The notes: generated by a model from the sequence alone, not told the origin. A stretch of 64,000 bases of DNA from an uncultured Dialister sp. (GCA_900541485.1 UQJW01000001.1:124001-188000); one strand, 5' to 3'. Numbered from the stretch's first letter, positions 17,999 through 28,252 are shown. Numbers and translations: made by a program.

Positions 17999-18790
17999 AT
18001 GATAAAAGTTTTAGTGAATGGTGCAAACGGCAGAATGGGAAGCGAGGTCGTTCGTACAGTTATACAAGAGAAGAATCTTCAACTTGTTGGTGCAGTAGAT
18101 CCGAAGTGTGCAGGTAAGGATGTCGGTATGGTTACAGGTTCCGGTAATTTGGGAGTTTTGATTTCCCGTTCTTTACAGGAAGCATTTAAACTGGTGAAAC
18201 CTGATGTAGTTATTGACTTTACATCTCCTGCTGTTATTTACGAAAATGCAAAGCTGGTTCTTGAATCCGGCATACACATGGTGATAGGTACGACAGGACT
18301 TACTTCCGAGCAGAGAAATGAACTGGCTGCTGTTGCTGAAAAAAATAATGCAAATTGTCTTATTGCTCCCAATTTTTCCCTCGGTGCAGTTTTATTGATG
18401 AAAGTTTCTGCTGAAATTTCCAAATATCTGCCTAATGCAGAAATTATTGAATTACATCACAATCATAAATTTGATGCTCCTTCGGGTACAGCAAAATTAA
18501 CTGCCGAAAAAATGGCGAAAGCAAGAACAATGCAACCGGAGCCTGATGGAACAAAAGAAAGTATCTCCGGGGCAAGAGGAGGAAGATATGAAGGAATTCC
18601 TATTCATAGCGTACGCCTTCCCGGGTATGTAGCACATCAAGAGGTTTTGTTTGGCGGATATGGAGAAATATTAACAATTCGTCACGATTCATTAGATAGA
18701 AAATCATTTATGCCCGGAGTTATGTTGGCTTGTAAAAAAATTATGGAAATGCCCGGGCTAGTTTATGGTCTTGAAAATTATCTGGATTAA
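17999..18790 (+). CDS. dapB: 4-hydroxy-tetrahydrodipicolinate reductase DapB
   Basis: Reduces the DapA product in the diaminopimelate/lysine pathway. The NAD(P)-binding motif NGANGRMGSEV is at the start; the catalytic and substrate segment is ELHHNHKFDAPSGTA, and APNFSLG is conserved. Length 263 aa is typical. The RBS is GGAAAGGGAAG. It begins a three-gene DAP operon (dapB-asd-dapA) after a 79-nt AT-rich gap that may hold its promoter. Confidence 0.95.
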   Translation: MIKVLVNGANGRMGSEVVRTVIQEKNLQLVGAVDPKCAGKDVGMVTGSGNLGVLISRSLQEAFKLVKPDVVIDFTSPAVIYENAKLVLESGIHMVIGTTGLTSEQRNELAAVAEKNNANCLIAPNFSLGAVLLMKVSAEISKYLPNAEIIELHHNHKFDAPSGTAKLTAEKMAKARTMQPEPDGTKESISGARGGRYEGIPIHSVRLPGYVAHQEVLFGGYGEILTIRHDSLDRKSFMPGVMLACKKIMEMPGLVYGLENYLD

Positions 18791-18804
18791 GGAGGTACCG
18801 TCAT

Positions 18805-19839
18805 ATGAGAAATCCCCCGAATATTGCTATTCTTGGCGCTACAGGAGCTGTAGGACAGGAATTTATTCGTCTTTTTAAAGAGAGAAATTTTCCATTTTCT
18901 TCTCTAAAGCTATTGGCATCAGCCAAATCTGCAGGGAAAAAGTTGCAAGTATGTGGTAAGGACTATGTAGTAGAAGAGGCAACGCCGGAATCCTTTGACG
19001 GCATAGACATTGCATTATTTGCCGGAGGTAAAATCAGTGAGGTTTTAGCCCCCGAAGCAGTGAAACGGGGGGCAATTGTAATTGATAATTCCAGTACCTT
19101 TCGGATGGATCCCAAGGTACCTCTTGTTATTCCCGAAATTAACCCGGAAGATATCGCCAAGCATCAGGGGATTATTGCAAATCCCAATTGTTCAACCATT
19201 ATTATGCTTATGGCGTTGAAGCCGATTTATGATATTTCTCCTATTAAACGTATTATTGTAAGTACCTATCAGGCTGTATCCGGTGCAGGGAAAGATGGAA
19301 TTGATGAATTATTTAAAGAAGCAGAAGCTGTTTTTACCGGCAAAGAGTATGTTCCACATATTCTTCCGTCATCCGGTTTGCCGAAACATTACCAGATAGC
19401 TTATAATTTAATTCCCCAAATTGATGTATTCCTTGAAAATCAATATACAAAGGAAGAGATGAAAATGGTACATGAAACACACAAAATTTTTCATGACGAT
19501 ACCATTCAAATTACTCCTACTGCGGTTCGTGTACCCGTAGTAAGAAGCCATGCAGAATCCATTTATATAGAAACGGAAGATGTTATTCCTGTTGATAAAA
19601 TAAAACAAGCAATTTCAGATTTTAAAGGTGTCGTACTTGTTGATGATGTAGATAATCAAATATATCCTATGCCATTAGATACGTCAGATAAAACAGATGT
19701 TGCTATAGGGAGAATCAGAAAAGATTTATTTAATGATAAGGGCATATCTTTATGGGTTTGTGGCGACCAAATTCGCAAAGGAGCGGCACTGAACACATTA
19801 CAAATTGCAGAATACATTATTTCTCATGATATAAATTGA
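18805..19839 (+). CDS. asd: Aspartate-semialdehyde dehydrogenase
   Basis: Makes aspartate semialdehyde from aspartyl phosphate, the branch point to DAP, lysine, threonine and methionine. The Rossmann motif GATGAVGQEF is followed by the catalytic Cys129 in NPNCSTI; later come QAVSGAGKDG and the conserved VRVPVVRSHAES. Length is 344 aa. AAGGAGG precedes the ATG by about 10 nt. It ends close to the dapA translation signals. Confidence 0.95.
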   Translation: MRNPPNIAILGATGAVGQEFIRLFKERNFPFSSLKLLASAKSAGKKLQVCGKDYVVEEATPESFDGIDIALFAGGKISEVLAPEAVKRGAIVIDNSSTFRMDPKVPLVIPEINPEDIAKHQGIIANPNCSTIIMLMALKPIYDISPIKRIIVSTYQAVSGAGKDGIDELFKEAEAVFTGKEYVPHILPSSGLPKHYQIAYNLIPQIDVFLENQYTKEEMKMVHETHKIFHDDTIQITPTAVRVPVVRSHAESIYIETEDVIPVDKIKQAISDFKGVVLVDDVDNQIYPMPLDTSDKTDVAIGRIRKDLFNDKGISLWVCGDQIRKGAALNTLQIAEYIISHDIN

Positions 19840-19865
19840 ATCTTGAAAGAAAGCGGGGAAGAATT

Positions 19866-20774
19866 ATGGCAATAGCAAAATTTGGCCGTTTGATAACAGC
19901 AATGATTACACCATTTAAAGAAAATGGTGATGTTGATTATGACAGTGCAACTGCGCTGGCAAAATATTTAATTCATCACGGCTCGGAAGGCATTCTTGTC
20001 GGTGGGACTACCGGTGAAGGAGCTACCATGAGCAGTGATGAAAAATTGAAGTTATATGAAGTGATTGTCCATGCCGTCGGTAAATACGGAACTGATATCA
20101 AAGTTCCTATTATGGGAAATGTCGGAACAATCAGTACTGCAGAAACAATTGATTTTATGAAAAAAGCAGAGAAAACAGGTATTGATGCGTTACTTGCTAT
20201 TGTACCTTTTTATGTAAAGCCTAATCAGGAGGGAATATTTCAACATTTCAAAGCAATAGCAAGTGCAACGAAATTGCCGGTCATTTTATATAATGTTCCC
20301 GGTCGTGTCGGGACAAGCATTTTGCCCGAAACTATTAAAAGACTGACTGATGTATGTCCTAATATTGTGGGTATTAAAGATGCTACAGGGAGTTGGGATC
20401 AGCTCACTCGTGAAAAATTGTTGCTTTCGGATGATTTTATGATTTATAGCGGAGATGATGCCTTTACACTGCCGGTTCTTTCTATGGGAGGAGTGGGGCT
20501 TATTTCTGTAGCAAGTCATATCATCGGAGATGACTTGTTAAAAATGATAGAAGCATTTGAGAAAGGAAATCTATCTCTTGCAAGGAGGCTTCATCTGAAA
20601 ATGTATAATTTTATGAAAGGAATGTTTTTTACGTCAAGTCCTATTCCGATAAAGACAGCTGTTAATTTAATCGGACAACCTGGCGGTGCATTCAGGCTTC
20701 CCATGGTGCCTCCCAGTAAAGATGAATTAAATAAAATACGACAAATGCTGAAAGATTATGGCATAATTGTTTAA
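19866..20774 (+). CDS. dapA: 4-hydroxy-tetrahydrodipicolinate synthase DapA
   Basis: Condenses pyruvate with aspartate semialdehyde. Signature segments are GGTTGEGATMS, the catalytic Tyr142 in ILYNVPGR and the Schiff-base Lys171 in GIKDATG. I take the ATG at 19866, preceded by GGGGAAG, rather than a TTG at 19836; this gives 302 aa, close to the family norm. It is the last gene of the dapB operon, ending in a very strong hairpin. Confidence 0.94.
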   Translation: MAIAKFGRLITAMITPFKENGDVDYDSATALAKYLIHHGSEGILVGGTTGEGATMSSDEKLKLYEVIVHAVGKYGTDIKVPIMGNVGTISTAETIDFMKKAEKTGIDALLAIVPFYVKPNQEGIFQHFKAIASATKLPVILYNVPGRVGTSILPETIKRLTDVCPNIVGIKDATGSWDQLTREKLLLSDDFMIYSGDDAFTLPVLSMGGVGLISVASHIIGDDLLKMIEAFEKGNLSLARRLHLKMYNFMKGMFFTSSPIPIKTAVNLIGQPGGAFRLPMVPPSKDELNKIRQMLKDYGIIV

Positions 20775-20812
20775 AATAAAAAATGGGGATGTTTATCTCC
20801 GTTTTTTATTTT
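20773..20812. terminator. Bidirectional terminator between dapA and rqcH
   Basis: An 18-bp stem with two G-T wobbles (20773-20790 with 20795-20812) and a 4-nt loop, with A-run and T-run built into the arms. It lies between two convergent stop codons. Confidence 0.9.
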
Positions 20813-20817
20813 AGTGT

Positions 20818-22527
20818 TCAATTTTGTATTTCTTTTGGAAATACGGTAATAGTACGTTGATGAGTGTAATTAACTAAGCCTGGCGGTCCGTTCGGTATTT
20901 TTCTGATATATTTAACATGAGTATAATCAACATCAACTTTTCCGGAGCTGCGACCTTTACTGTGAAATGCGGCTAAAGAAGCAACTTTTGCTATAGTTTC
21001 CTCCGGTATAATTTTCCCTTCGGTTTCAAGAATGATGTGTGAACCCGGTAAATTCTTGGCATGAAACCATAAATCACTTTTTTGGGCCTTGTGAAGAGTC
21101 AAAAAATCATTTTGCATATTGTTTTTCCCTACAAATACATTAAATCCATCAATTACAACGGGAAACAACGGTAGGGAGAATTCTTTTTTTCTTGTCTTTT
21201 TATTGCCTTGGAAATTATTCTCCAGTCCGCTTTTTTGCAGTTCTTCTTTTAGTGATTCCAGTTCATTTTTTGATTGTATAGATTCACTGAAATAACACAT
21301 TTCATTTAAGTACTTAATTTTCAAAAAGGATTCATTTATTTTTTTTTCGCTCATTTGAAGTCTGGTTTTCATTTTTGAATACTTTTTAAAATAAGACTGG
21401 CTGTTCTCTGTAATTGAAAGCATGGGATTTATAGGAATGATTTCATTTTCAGGAGGATCTTTAAATAAGTTACTTACTGCAATTTTTGTTTTGCCTTCAG
21501 GTTTTTCATAAGCATATATAGAAAGTAAGGTTCCCCATAATTTATATTGTTCTATTTTTTCCGTTTCCTTCAATTCTTCATTAATTTTATCTATTTTTCG
21601 ATTTTCTTTCTTAATAAGCAAAAGAAGTTTTTTATTAATACTCTTTATTTCTGCAGAAAGACCTCCGTTATTATTTAGCAGCTCTTCTTCAAGCCATTCC
21701 AAGGGAGCAATTGATTTTACGATTGGAGCAAATGAAAGTTGTATAGGACTTATTACCTGTTTGTTTCGGTAGCAATAAATCCGTAAATCTTCTGTTTTTT
21801 TGATTTCTTCTGCTATTAAGTACATGTTTTTTGACAATAATTTAATTGTTTGTTCATCTAATGATGATAAAGTTGCGGAACTGTTTATTTCTGTTCGCCG
21901 GCAAAGCTCGGTCAAAAGAAGATGACTAAATCCGTGGAAATTTTGATAAATAAAATCTTGTAAAGAGATATCTTCGTTTTTATTAAATAAAAAAATTTCT
22001 GATAATTCTTTTATTGTAAAATGAAAAAAATTCATTCTTGAAGAATTGGACGGCAAGAAATAAGGTTGCCCGCTCATCACAAAACGATCTGCTTTTTTCC
22101 CTTTCAAACAGGCATCTATCGTTATCCCTTTTTCGGTTAAGATGAGATTGGGAGCGGAAGGAATTAATTCAGCATAGATAGATTTGGTAACAATTTGACC
22201 TGCTTCTTCAATCCGGTCAAAATCAAACTTTATAAGTCGGTCAAGGTTAATCTGTTCGATGGATGATAAGCGTGCCCCTTCTAAGTGTTTTCGTAAGGTC
22301 ATACAAAAAGTTTGTGGTGGGGAATACATATTTTCTTTTTTGCCGGATAAATATACAGCCGGTTTATACGTGTCAAGGATTAAATGTGCAGGATTTGAAT
22401 CAGAACAAAAAAGTTCAATGTCTATAATACGACTGTCGATTTGCCGAATTTGCCGAACTTGTGATGGTATAAGAGTATTATTTAAGCATTTCGTAATCAC
22501 ATAAAGAGTGGCACTGTCAATTTGCAT
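20818..22527 (-). CDS. rqcH: RqcH (NFACT / fibronectin-binding family), ribosome quality control
   Basis: NFACT protein that binds stalled 50S-peptidyl-tRNA complexes and directs C-terminal alanine tailing. The N-terminal NFACT-N domain has the functional Asp-Arg pair at Asp96-Arg97 (INLDRLIKF). The middle is a charged coiled coil (about residues 290-430). The C-terminal NFACT-R segment is LWFHAKNLPGSHIIL followed by DVDYTHVKYIRKIPNG. Length is 569 aa. GGGAG precedes the ATG. It is a single-gene unit convergent with dapA and divergent from dapF. Confidence 0.92.
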   Translation of the reverse strand: MQIDSATLYVITKCLNNTLIPSQVRQIRQIDSRIIDIELFCSDSNPAHLILDTYKPAVYLSGKKENMYSPPQTFCMTLRKHLEGARLSSIEQINLDRLIKFDFDRIEEAGQIVTKSIYAELIPSAPNLILTEKGITIDACLKGKKADRFVMSGQPYFLPSNSSRMNFFHFTIKELSEIFLFNKNEDISLQDFIYQNFHGFSHLLLTELCRRTEINSSATLSSLDEQTIKLLSKNMYLIAEEIKKTEDLRIYCYRNKQVISPIQLSFAPIVKSIAPLEWLEEELLNNNGGLSAEIKSINKKLLLLIKKENRKIDKINEELKETEKIEQYKLWGTLLSIYAYEKPEGKTKIAVSNLFKDPPENEIIPINPMLSITENSQSYFKKYSKMKTRLQMSEKKINESFLKIKYLNEMCYFSESIQSKNELESLKEELQKSGLENNFQGNKKTRKKEFSLPLFPVVIDGFNVFVGKNNMQNDFLTLHKAQKSDLWFHAKNLPGSHIILETEGKIIPEETIAKVASLAAFHSKGRSSGKVDVDYTHVKYIRKIPNGPPGLVNYTHQRTITVFPKEIQN

Positions 22528-22642
22528 GAATAGGCTCCCTTCTTTTATTCCCAGTAAGTATATTATACAATAGAAATAAGTGAATATTATTCAAATTTGT
22601 AACATGACAATATTAAAAAACTTTATCTGGGAGGATATGAGG

Positions 22643-23476
22643 ATGAACTTCACAAAATGGCAAGCCTGTGGTAATGATTTCATATTTATAAATGCTATAA
22701 ATTTAGACATAACAGAAATTATTAATCAAGCCAAAATCCTTTGTGACCGTCACTTTGGAATTGGTGCAGATGGGATTATTTTTATATTGCCGTCGAATAA
22801 AGCAGATTTGAAAATGAGGATTTTTAATAGCGACGGTAGTGAAGCGGAAATGTGTGGTAATGGTATTCGTGCTTTTGCCAAATGGGCTCTTGAATTGAAA
22901 TTAGTAAAACAATCTTGTTTTTCTGTAGAAACAGGTGCCGGTATTTTATTTCCAGAGGTTTTAAATAATGGTCATGTAAAAGTAAATATGGGAGCTCCTC
23001 GTTTGAATGCAAGAGATATACCGGCGCTTAATTTAGGAGAAGGAAAAGTTATTAAAAAAATCATTAATGATCGCGTGGGCGGTACATTTGAAATTACTTG
23101 TGTATCTATGGGAAATCCACATACCATCATTTTTACGGATGATGTGGAAAGTATTCCTTTGGAGCAAATCGGGCCTTTGCTTGAAGGGAATGCCCATTTT
23201 CCTAAAAAAACAAATGTAGAATTTGTTCAGGTTTTGGATAAAAATCTTTTGCGCATGCGTGTTTGGGAGCGAGGAAGCGGAATTACAATGGCTTGTGGCA
23301 CAGGAACTTGTGCTGCCGTTGTTGCAGCTATAATTAACGGAATAGTGGAGAAAGAAGCAAATGTGATTCTTGATGGCGGTCAACTTCATGCTTCTTGGGA
23401 TGGAAAGGAATCAGATTCTGTCTTTATGACAGGTCCTGCAATAAAAGTTTTTGAAGGTAATTATTGCATTAAATAA
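22643..23476 (+). CDS. dapF: Diaminopimelate epimerase DapF
   Basis: Converts LL- to meso-diaminopimelate for lysine and peptidoglycan. The two catalytic cysteines are Cys71 (AEMCGNGIR) and Cys218 (MACGTGTCAA). The start MNFTKWQACGNDFI is typical; the ATG at 22643 is 8 nt after GGGAGG, whereas the ATG at 22637 is only 2 nt away, so I use 22643 (277 aa). It is separated from dapB-asd-dapA only by the inverted rqcH gene. Confidence 0.94.
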   Translation: MNFTKWQACGNDFIFINAINLDITEIINQAKILCDRHFGIGADGIIFILPSNKADLKMRIFNSDGSEAEMCGNGIRAFAKWALELKLVKQSCFSVETGAGILFPEVLNNGHVKVNMGAPRLNARDIPALNLGEGKVIKKIINDRVGGTFEITCVSMGNPHTIIFTDDVESIPLEQIGPLLEGNAHFPKKTNVEFVQVLDKNLLRMRVWERGSGITMACGTGTCAAVVAAIINGIVEKEANVILDGGQLHASWDGKESDSVFMTGPAIKVFEGNYCIK

Positions 23477-23508
23477 ATTGTATTCGGAGTGAAAAGGAGG
23501 AAACAGAA

Positions 23509-24402
23509 ATGCTGAAAAGCATGACCGGTTTCGGACAAGCCGTTTCAACAGGAACGAAAGGAATTCTTACAGCAGAAATAAAATCGGTAAATAGCAGATT
23601 TTTGGAAATTAATATAAGAAGCAATCGTTTTTCTTCTGTTATTGAAGAATCTATCCGCAAAAGGATTAAAAATCAGGTGAAGCGGGGAAAAATTTCTGTA
23701 AATCTTTCATTTGAAGCATTACCGGGCAGTGATAATATTCATGTATCGATTGATAAAGATTTGCTTAAAGCATATCTAAACGCTTTCGCGGAAATAAGAA
23801 AAATGAAATGCATAAAAAATAATAAACCGGCAATTAAAGATTTACTTGCCTTGCCGGAACCCTTTTTGTCCGTAGAAAAAGATACGGTGTCAGATGAAGA
23901 GTTAATTCCCTTGGTAGAGCAGGCGATTGACGAGGCTTTAACAGGATTAAATGATATGAGATTAAAAGAAGGGGCGCAATTAGCATCCGACATAAAAAAT
24001 CGTATTCATTTTTTACAGAAAGAAATGAATTTTCTTGAGGGAAAACAAGAGCAAATTAATCTCGATTATGAAACCCGTCTGCGTGCAAAAATGAAAAAAC
24101 TGTTAAAGGATATTAATGGAGAAATTGAAGAGAGCCGTTTATTGCAAGAGGTGGCGATTTATTCAGAAAAAACAGATTTTACTGAAGAATTGGTCCGGTT
24201 TAAAAGCCATCTGTTACAATTTGAAACCGCTTTAACTGCAAAGGAGCCTGTAGGAAGAAAATTGGATTTCCTGATTCAGGAGATTCAGCGTGAAGTCAAT
24301 ACGACTGCATCTAAAGCGAATGACATGGATGTAATCAATTGTGTTATAATAATCAAAACAGAACTTGAGAAAATCAGAGAACAGGTTCAAAATATTGAGT
24401 AA
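23509..24402 (+). CDS. yicC: YicC/YloC family endoribonuclease
   Basis: YicC-family RNA-cleaving protein. It begins [11 protein letters not shown], the family signature, continues with [15 protein letters not shown], and ends with the DUF1732 segment [24 protein letters not shown]. Length is 297 aa. It is followed by remA, gmk and rpoZ in the classic Firmicutes order. AAAGGAGGAA precedes the ATG. Confidence 0.93.
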   Translation: MLKSMTGFGQAVSTGTKGILTAEIKSVNSRFLEINIRSNRFSSVIEESIRKRIKNQVKRGKISVNLSFEALPGSDNIHVSIDKDLLKAYLNAFAEIRKMKCIKNNKPAIKDLLALPEPFLSVEKDTVSDEELIPLVEQAIDEALTGLNDMRLKEGAQLASDIKNRIHFLQKEMNFLEGKQEQINLDYETRLRAKMKKLLKDINGEIEESRLLQEVAIYSEKTDFTEELVRFKSHLLQFETALTAKEPVGRKLDFLIQEIQREVNTTASKANDMDVINCVIIIKTELEKIREQVQNIE

Positions 24403-24412
24403 GGAGAAGAAA

Positions 24413-24688
24413 ATGGGAGTTCAGCTTATTAATATAGGGTTTGGTAATATGGCAGCGGCGGCGAGAGTAATTGCTATTATCAGCCCGGAATCAGCACCGG
24501 TAAAAAGAATGATTCAGGATTGTCGTGACAAGGGAGAATTGATTGATGCTACGTATGGACGCAAAACAAGAGCTGTCTTGATTATGGATAGCGGCCAGAT
24601 TATTCTTTCGGCGGTTCAACCGGAAACGATTTCACATCGTTTGATGAATAAAGATACAGTTGTTGCAGAAGCCTCTGATGAGGGTTAA
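24413..24688 (+). CDS. remA: RemA-like regulator (DUF370)
   Basis: A 91-aa DUF370 protein: [23 protein letters not shown] and the [17 protein letters not shown] strand are diagnostic. RemA in B. subtilis is a DNA-binding activator of biofilm-matrix genes. The ATG at 24413 follows AAGGAGAAG by a few bases, and translation from here removes a spurious overlap with yicC. It lies between yicC and gmk, as in most Firmicutes. The regulatory targets here are unknown. Confidence 0.9.
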   Translation: MGVQLINIGFGNMAAAARVIAIISPESAPVKRMIQDCRDKGELIDATYGRKTRAVLIMDSGQIILSAVQPETISHRLMNKDTVVAEASDEG

Positions 24689-24689
24689 T

Positions 24690-25337
24690 ATGCAGTCGGC
24701 CAAGAGTGACGAAGGAATTTTATTGGTTGTTTCCGGCCCCTCCGGTGCAGGCAAAGGAACTATTTGTAATGCCATACGTAAGATTTACCCTGATTTACAT
24801 TATTCTATTTCTATGACTACAAGGGCACCACGTCCGGGCGAAATTGAAGGAGTCAGTTATTTTTTTCGAACGAATGAAGAGTTTGAAAAATTAATTAAAG
24901 AGGATGCCTTTTTAGAGTATGCTTGCGTCTATGATCATTACTATGGAACACCAAAAAGAAAAGTATTGGATTTAATCGAATCGGGGAAATCCGTACTTCT
25001 GGAAATAGATATTCAAGGGGCTATGCAAGTTAAAGCCAGGTATCCGAAAGGGGTATTTATTTATATCGTGCCTCCCTCTTTAGAAACACTGTCAGCCAGA
25101 TTGTATGGCAGAGGCACTGATTCGGAAGATGTCATACAAAAGCGGCTTTCAGAGATTACTAATGAACTGTCCATGGCTCATAAATATGACTATATGGTAG
25201 TTAATGACGTGCTTGAAGAAGCTGTTCAGAAAACATGTGCCATTCTGGAAGCGGAAAAATGCAAATTATCTAGAAATGAAAATCATGTAGAAACTATTTT
25301 TAGACAATATATAAATAAGGAGGTTCCTTTAAAATGA
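24690..25337 (+). CDS. gmk: Guanylate kinase
   Basis: Phosphorylates GMP to GDP. The P-loop is GPSGAGKGT; GMP-binding residues lie in TTRAPRPGEIEGVSYFF and YYGTP; the ILLEIDIQGA-type Walker B region is present as VLLEIDIQGAMQ. I chose the ATG at 24690 (GAGGG five bases upstream; 215 aa) over in-frame starts at 24660 and 24678, which would lie inside remA. It overlaps rpoZ by four bases. Confidence 0.94.
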   Translation: MQSAKSDEGILLVVSGPSGAGKGTICNAIRKIYPDLHYSISMTTRAPRPGEIEGVSYFFRTNEEFEKLIKEDAFLEYACVYDHYYGTPKRKVLDLIESGKSVLLEIDIQGAMQVKARYPKGVFIYIVPPSLETLSARLYGRGTDSEDVIQKRLSEITNELSMAHKYDYMVVNDVLEEAVQKTCAILEAEKCKLSRNENHVETIFRQYINKEVPLK

Positions 25338-25534
25338 TGTGCTATCCTTCTATAGATGCATTGGTTAAGAAAGTAGACACGAAATATACTCTTGTTACAT
25401 TGGCAGCAATGAGAGCGCGTGAGTTAACAGATGGAGCGTTCCCGTTGCTTGATGATGATGGAAAAAAGACAGTTACTTTAGCCTTGGAAGAAATATACAA
25501 AGATAAAATTACTTATTCGGATGAAAAGAAATAA
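25334..25534 (+). CDS. rpoZ: RNA polymerase omega subunit
   Basis: A 66-aa omega subunit: PSIDALVKKVDTKYTLVTLAAMRARELTDGA is the family core that clamps the beta' C-terminus. Two tandem ATG codons (25334 and 25337) are both possible starts; AAGGAGG lies upstream of both. It is the last gene before a short hairpin. Confidence 0.92.
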   Translation: MMCYPSIDALVKKVDTKYTLVTLAAMRARELTDGAFPLLDDDGKKTVTLALEEIYKDKITYSDEKK

Positions 25535-25535
25535 A

Positions 25536-25566
25536 AGTGCCGGCTTTACCGGCTCTTTGTATTTTT
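25536..25566 (+). terminator. Terminator after rpoZ
   Basis: An 8-bp GC-rich stem with one mismatch (25536-25543 with 25549-25556), a loop of five bases, then a T-rich tail interrupted by GTA. It is probably partial, as coaBC follows closely. Confidence 0.65.
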
Positions 25567-25592
25567 AGAGGATCCGCTATTGAAAGGATATT

Positions 25593-26789
25593 ATGATGTT
25601 CAATAATAAGCATATAGTAGTAGGAGTTTGTGGAGGAATTGCTGCCTTTAAGGCCGCCGGACTTGTAAGCCGGCTTCGACAACAAGGCGGAGATGTTCAT
25701 TGTATTATGACAAAGAATGCTACGAAATTAGTTACCCCCATAACTTTTGGCGAACTTTCCGGAAATAATGTAACGGTAGACATGTTTTCTAATATATATA
25801 AATGGGATGTTGAGCATATTGCATTGGCAAATCTGGCGGATATTTTTGTTATTGCCCCTGCCACTGCAGATATTATAGGTAAGGTAGCTAACGGTATTGC
25901 TGATGATATGCTTTCAACAACGATTATGGCAACAAAAGCAAAGGTTCTTTTTGTACCATCAATGAATACAAATATGTATGAAAACCCGATTGTCTGCCAA
26001 AACATCAGAAAATTGCGGGATTTAGGATATGAATTTGTTGAACCGGAAAGTGGTCATCTGGCTTGTAATACAAATGGTAAAGGCAGATTTCCGGAATTAG
26101 ATAAAATTATATTCCAAATGCAAAGAATTCTTTATGGCAGACATTTGTTAAAAGGGAAAAATGTAGTTATAAGTGCCGGTGGAACGAAAGAAAATATTGA
26201 TCCGGTAAGATATATCGGAAATCGTTCAAGCGGACGTATGGGGTATGCTATTGCCAAGGCAGCGGCTATGGAAGATGCAAATGTAACTCTGGTCAGTTGT
26301 ACTAAATCTTTGCCTGTTCCTGACGGTATCAACGTAGTCTATGTAGAAAATGCTCGGGAATTGAATACTTCAATGAATTTATATTATGATTCCAGTGATG
26401 TAGTTATTATGGCGGCTGCTGTTGCTGATTATCGTCCGGTTAATCAGTCTGACCATAAAATAAAAAAAGAAGAAAACAGTTCTTTAGATATTAAACTGGA
26501 ATTGAATCCGGATATATTATTGGAGTTGGGGAAAAGAAAAAAGAAGCAATTTCTGGTTGGCTTTGCGGCAGAAACAAATGCTGTAATCCGGCACGGACAA
26601 GAAAAAATCAAAAAGAAAAATTTGGATATGTTGATTGCAAATGACGTAGCCATGCCGGGAGCGGGATTTAATGTTACTACAAATATTGCTTCCATTTTGT
26701 ACAAAGATGGAACAATACAGCAATATCCTAAAATGACAAAAGAAGAATTAGGGAAAATTATTATTGAGAAGGTGGCAGAGCGGCTGTAA
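25593..26789 (+). CDS. coaBC: Bifunctional phosphopantothenoylcysteine decarboxylase / phosphopantothenate-cysteine ligase
   Basis: Two steps of coenzyme A synthesis. The N-terminal flavoprotein (CoaC) half has GGIAAFKAAGLVSRL, the PSMNTNMYENP motif and the catalytic-cysteine region HLACNTNGKGRF. The C-terminal CoaB half has SAGGTKENIDPVRYIGNRSS and AAAVADYRP, with the KxKKxxD-like HKIKKEE segment. Length is 398 aa. Tandem ATGs at 25593 and 25596 are both possible; GAAAGGA is upstream. Gmk-rpoZ-coaBC-priA order is typical, here interrupted by metK. Confidence 0.94.
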   Translation: MMFNNKHIVVGVCGGIAAFKAAGLVSRLRQQGGDVHCIMTKNATKLVTPITFGELSGNNVTVDMFSNIYKWDVEHIALANLADIFVIAPATADIIGKVANGIADDMLSTTIMATKAKVLFVPSMNTNMYENPIVCQNIRKLRDLGYEFVEPESGHLACNTNGKGRFPELDKIIFQMQRILYGRHLLKGKNVVISAGGTKENIDPVRYIGNRSSGRMGYAIAKAAAMEDANVTLVSCTKSLPVPDGINVVYVENARELNTSMNLYYDSSDVVIMAAAVADYRPVNQSDHKIKKEENSSLDIKLELNPDILLELGKRKKKQFLVGFAAETNAVIRHGQEKIKKKNLDMLIANDVAMPGAGFNVTTNIASILYKDGTIQQYPKMTKEELGKIIIEKVAERL

Positions 26790-26856
26790 GTAATAAGACT
26801 GATTCTGTCGTAATTCATATTATCATTTATTTCAATTATAAAATTTTCATTTAATA

Positions 26857-26885
26857 TTTTACTTCCACAGCAAGTATGTTATAAT
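26857..26885 (+). promoter_or_regulatory. Promoter of the metK leader
   Basis: TATAAT at 26880-26885 with a weak TTTTAC -35 at 26857-26862 (17-nt spacer). A start near 26892 places the SAM riboswitch at the 5' end of the transcript. Confidence 0.6.
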
Positions 26886-26899
26886 AAAACTACAAATAA

Positions 26900-27029
26900 C
26901 TCATCAAGAGCAGCAGAGGGACTTGGCCCGATGAAGCTGCAGCAACCATTCCGTATAGGGAAAAGGTGCTAATTCCATCAGCAAAGTGCTGGCAGATGAG
27001 AGGTTAACCTCCCTGCATGGAGGTTTTTT
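26900..27029 (+). ncRNA. SAM-I (S-box) riboswitch controlling metK
   Basis: The S-box core is clear: P1 strands CTCATC (26900-26905) and GATGAG (26995-27000), the conserved AGAGGGACTTGGCCCGATGA stretch, GCAGCAACC, and AAAAGGTGCTAATTCC. Downstream, CCTCC (27008-27012) and GGAGG (27019-27023) with a T-run form a terminator at 27006-27029, and GAGGTT (26999-27004) can pair in an alternative arrangement with AACCTC. SAM binding should favour termination, lowering metK expression when SAM is plentiful. Confidence 0.95.
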
Positions 27030-27056
27030 CTTTGGCCGTATTTATAGGAGGTTAAT

Positions 27057-28241
27057 ATGCCTAAAAAAATATTATTTACTTCAGAATCAGTAACCGAGGG
27101 ACATCCTGATAAGATAGCCGATCAAATTTCTGATGCAATTTTAGATGCAATTTTTGATCAAGATCCTAACGGGCGCGTTGCTTGTGAAACGATTGTAACA
27201 ACCGGACAGGTTCATGTGTTTGGTGAAATATCTACTATAGCTAAAATTGATATTCCGCGAATTATCAGGAAAACAATTAAAGATATCGGATATACTGATG
27301 GACACTATGGATTTGATAGTGAAACCTGTGCCATTTTAATTTCTTTAGATGAACAATCACCTGATATTGCCATGGGTGTAGATCATTCCTTTGAAGCTAA
27401 AAATAAGCAGGCTGATAATTATGATATCGGTGCAGGTGATCAAGGAATGATGTTCGGATATGCGTGCAATGAAACGCCGGAATATTTACCGCTACCGATA
27501 GCTTATGCACATCGCCTTTCCCGCAGATTGGCAGATGTCAGAAAAACAGGTATATTACCTTATTTGCGGCCCGACGGAAAAACACAGGTAACTGTGGAAT
27601 ATGATGATGGGAAACCTGTGCGAGTTGATACTATTGTTATTTCTACGCAACATAATCCTGAAATAGAACAGGAATCCATTCATAAAGATATGATTCATCA
27701 TGTTGTACAATCAGTGATTCCTGAAAAATTTATTGACGAAAATACAAAGTATCTTATTAATCCGACTGGGAGATTTGTCATTGGCGGACCGCAGGGGGAT
27801 GCCGGATTAACGGGAAGAAAAATAATTGTTGATACCTATGGCGGAATGGCACGGCATGGCGGCGGTGCTTTTTCCGGAAAAGATCCGACAAAAGTAGACC
27901 GATCTGCTGCTTATGCGGCCCGGTATGTGGCTAAAAATATTGTTGCAGCAGGAATTGCAGATAAATGTGAAATCCAGCTTGCTTATGCAATTGGCGTGGC
28001 TCGTCCGGTTTCGATATTTGTTGATACCTTCGGAACAGGAAAAATTGATGATGCAAAAATTGTTTCTTTAATTGAAAAGAATTTCGAACTTCGACCGGCA
28101 GGAATAATCGATATGCTTAATTTGCGGCAACCTATTTATAAACAAACCGCTTCATATGGCCATTTTGGTAGAACAGATATTGATTTACCGTGGGAACGTT
28201 TAGATAAAGCAGATTCGTTAAAAGAACAAGCCGGTTTATAA
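27057..28241 (+). CDS. metK: S-adenosylmethionine synthetase
   Basis: Makes SAM from methionine and ATP. Family motifs [16 protein letters not shown] (near the N-terminus), [12 protein letters not shown] and [19 protein letters not shown] are intact; length is 394 aa. AGGAGG precedes the ATG at 27057. It is a single gene with its own SAM-I riboswitch and terminator. Its product is the source of the SAH and MTA handled by the cluster at 39774-44157. Confidence 0.97.
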   Translation: MPKKILFTSESVTEGHPDKIADQISDAILDAIFDQDPNGRVACETIVTTGQVHVFGEISTIAKIDIPRIIRKTIKDIGYTDGHYGFDSETCAILISLDEQSPDIAMGVDHSFEAKNKQADNYDIGAGDQGMMFGYACNETPEYLPLPIAYAHRLSRRLADVRKTGILPYLRPDGKTQVTVEYDDGKPVRVDTIVISTQHNPEIEQESIHKDMIHHVVQSVIPEKFIDENTKYLINPTGRFVIGGPQGDAGLTGRKIIVDTYGGMARHGGGAFSGKDPTKVDRSAAYAARYVAKNIVAAGIADKCEIQLAYAIGVARPVSIFVDTFGTGKIDDAKIVSLIEKNFELRPAGIIDMLNLRQPIYKQTASYGHFGRTDIDLPWERLDKADSLKEQAGL

Positions 28242-28252
28242 TAGAAGGCTAT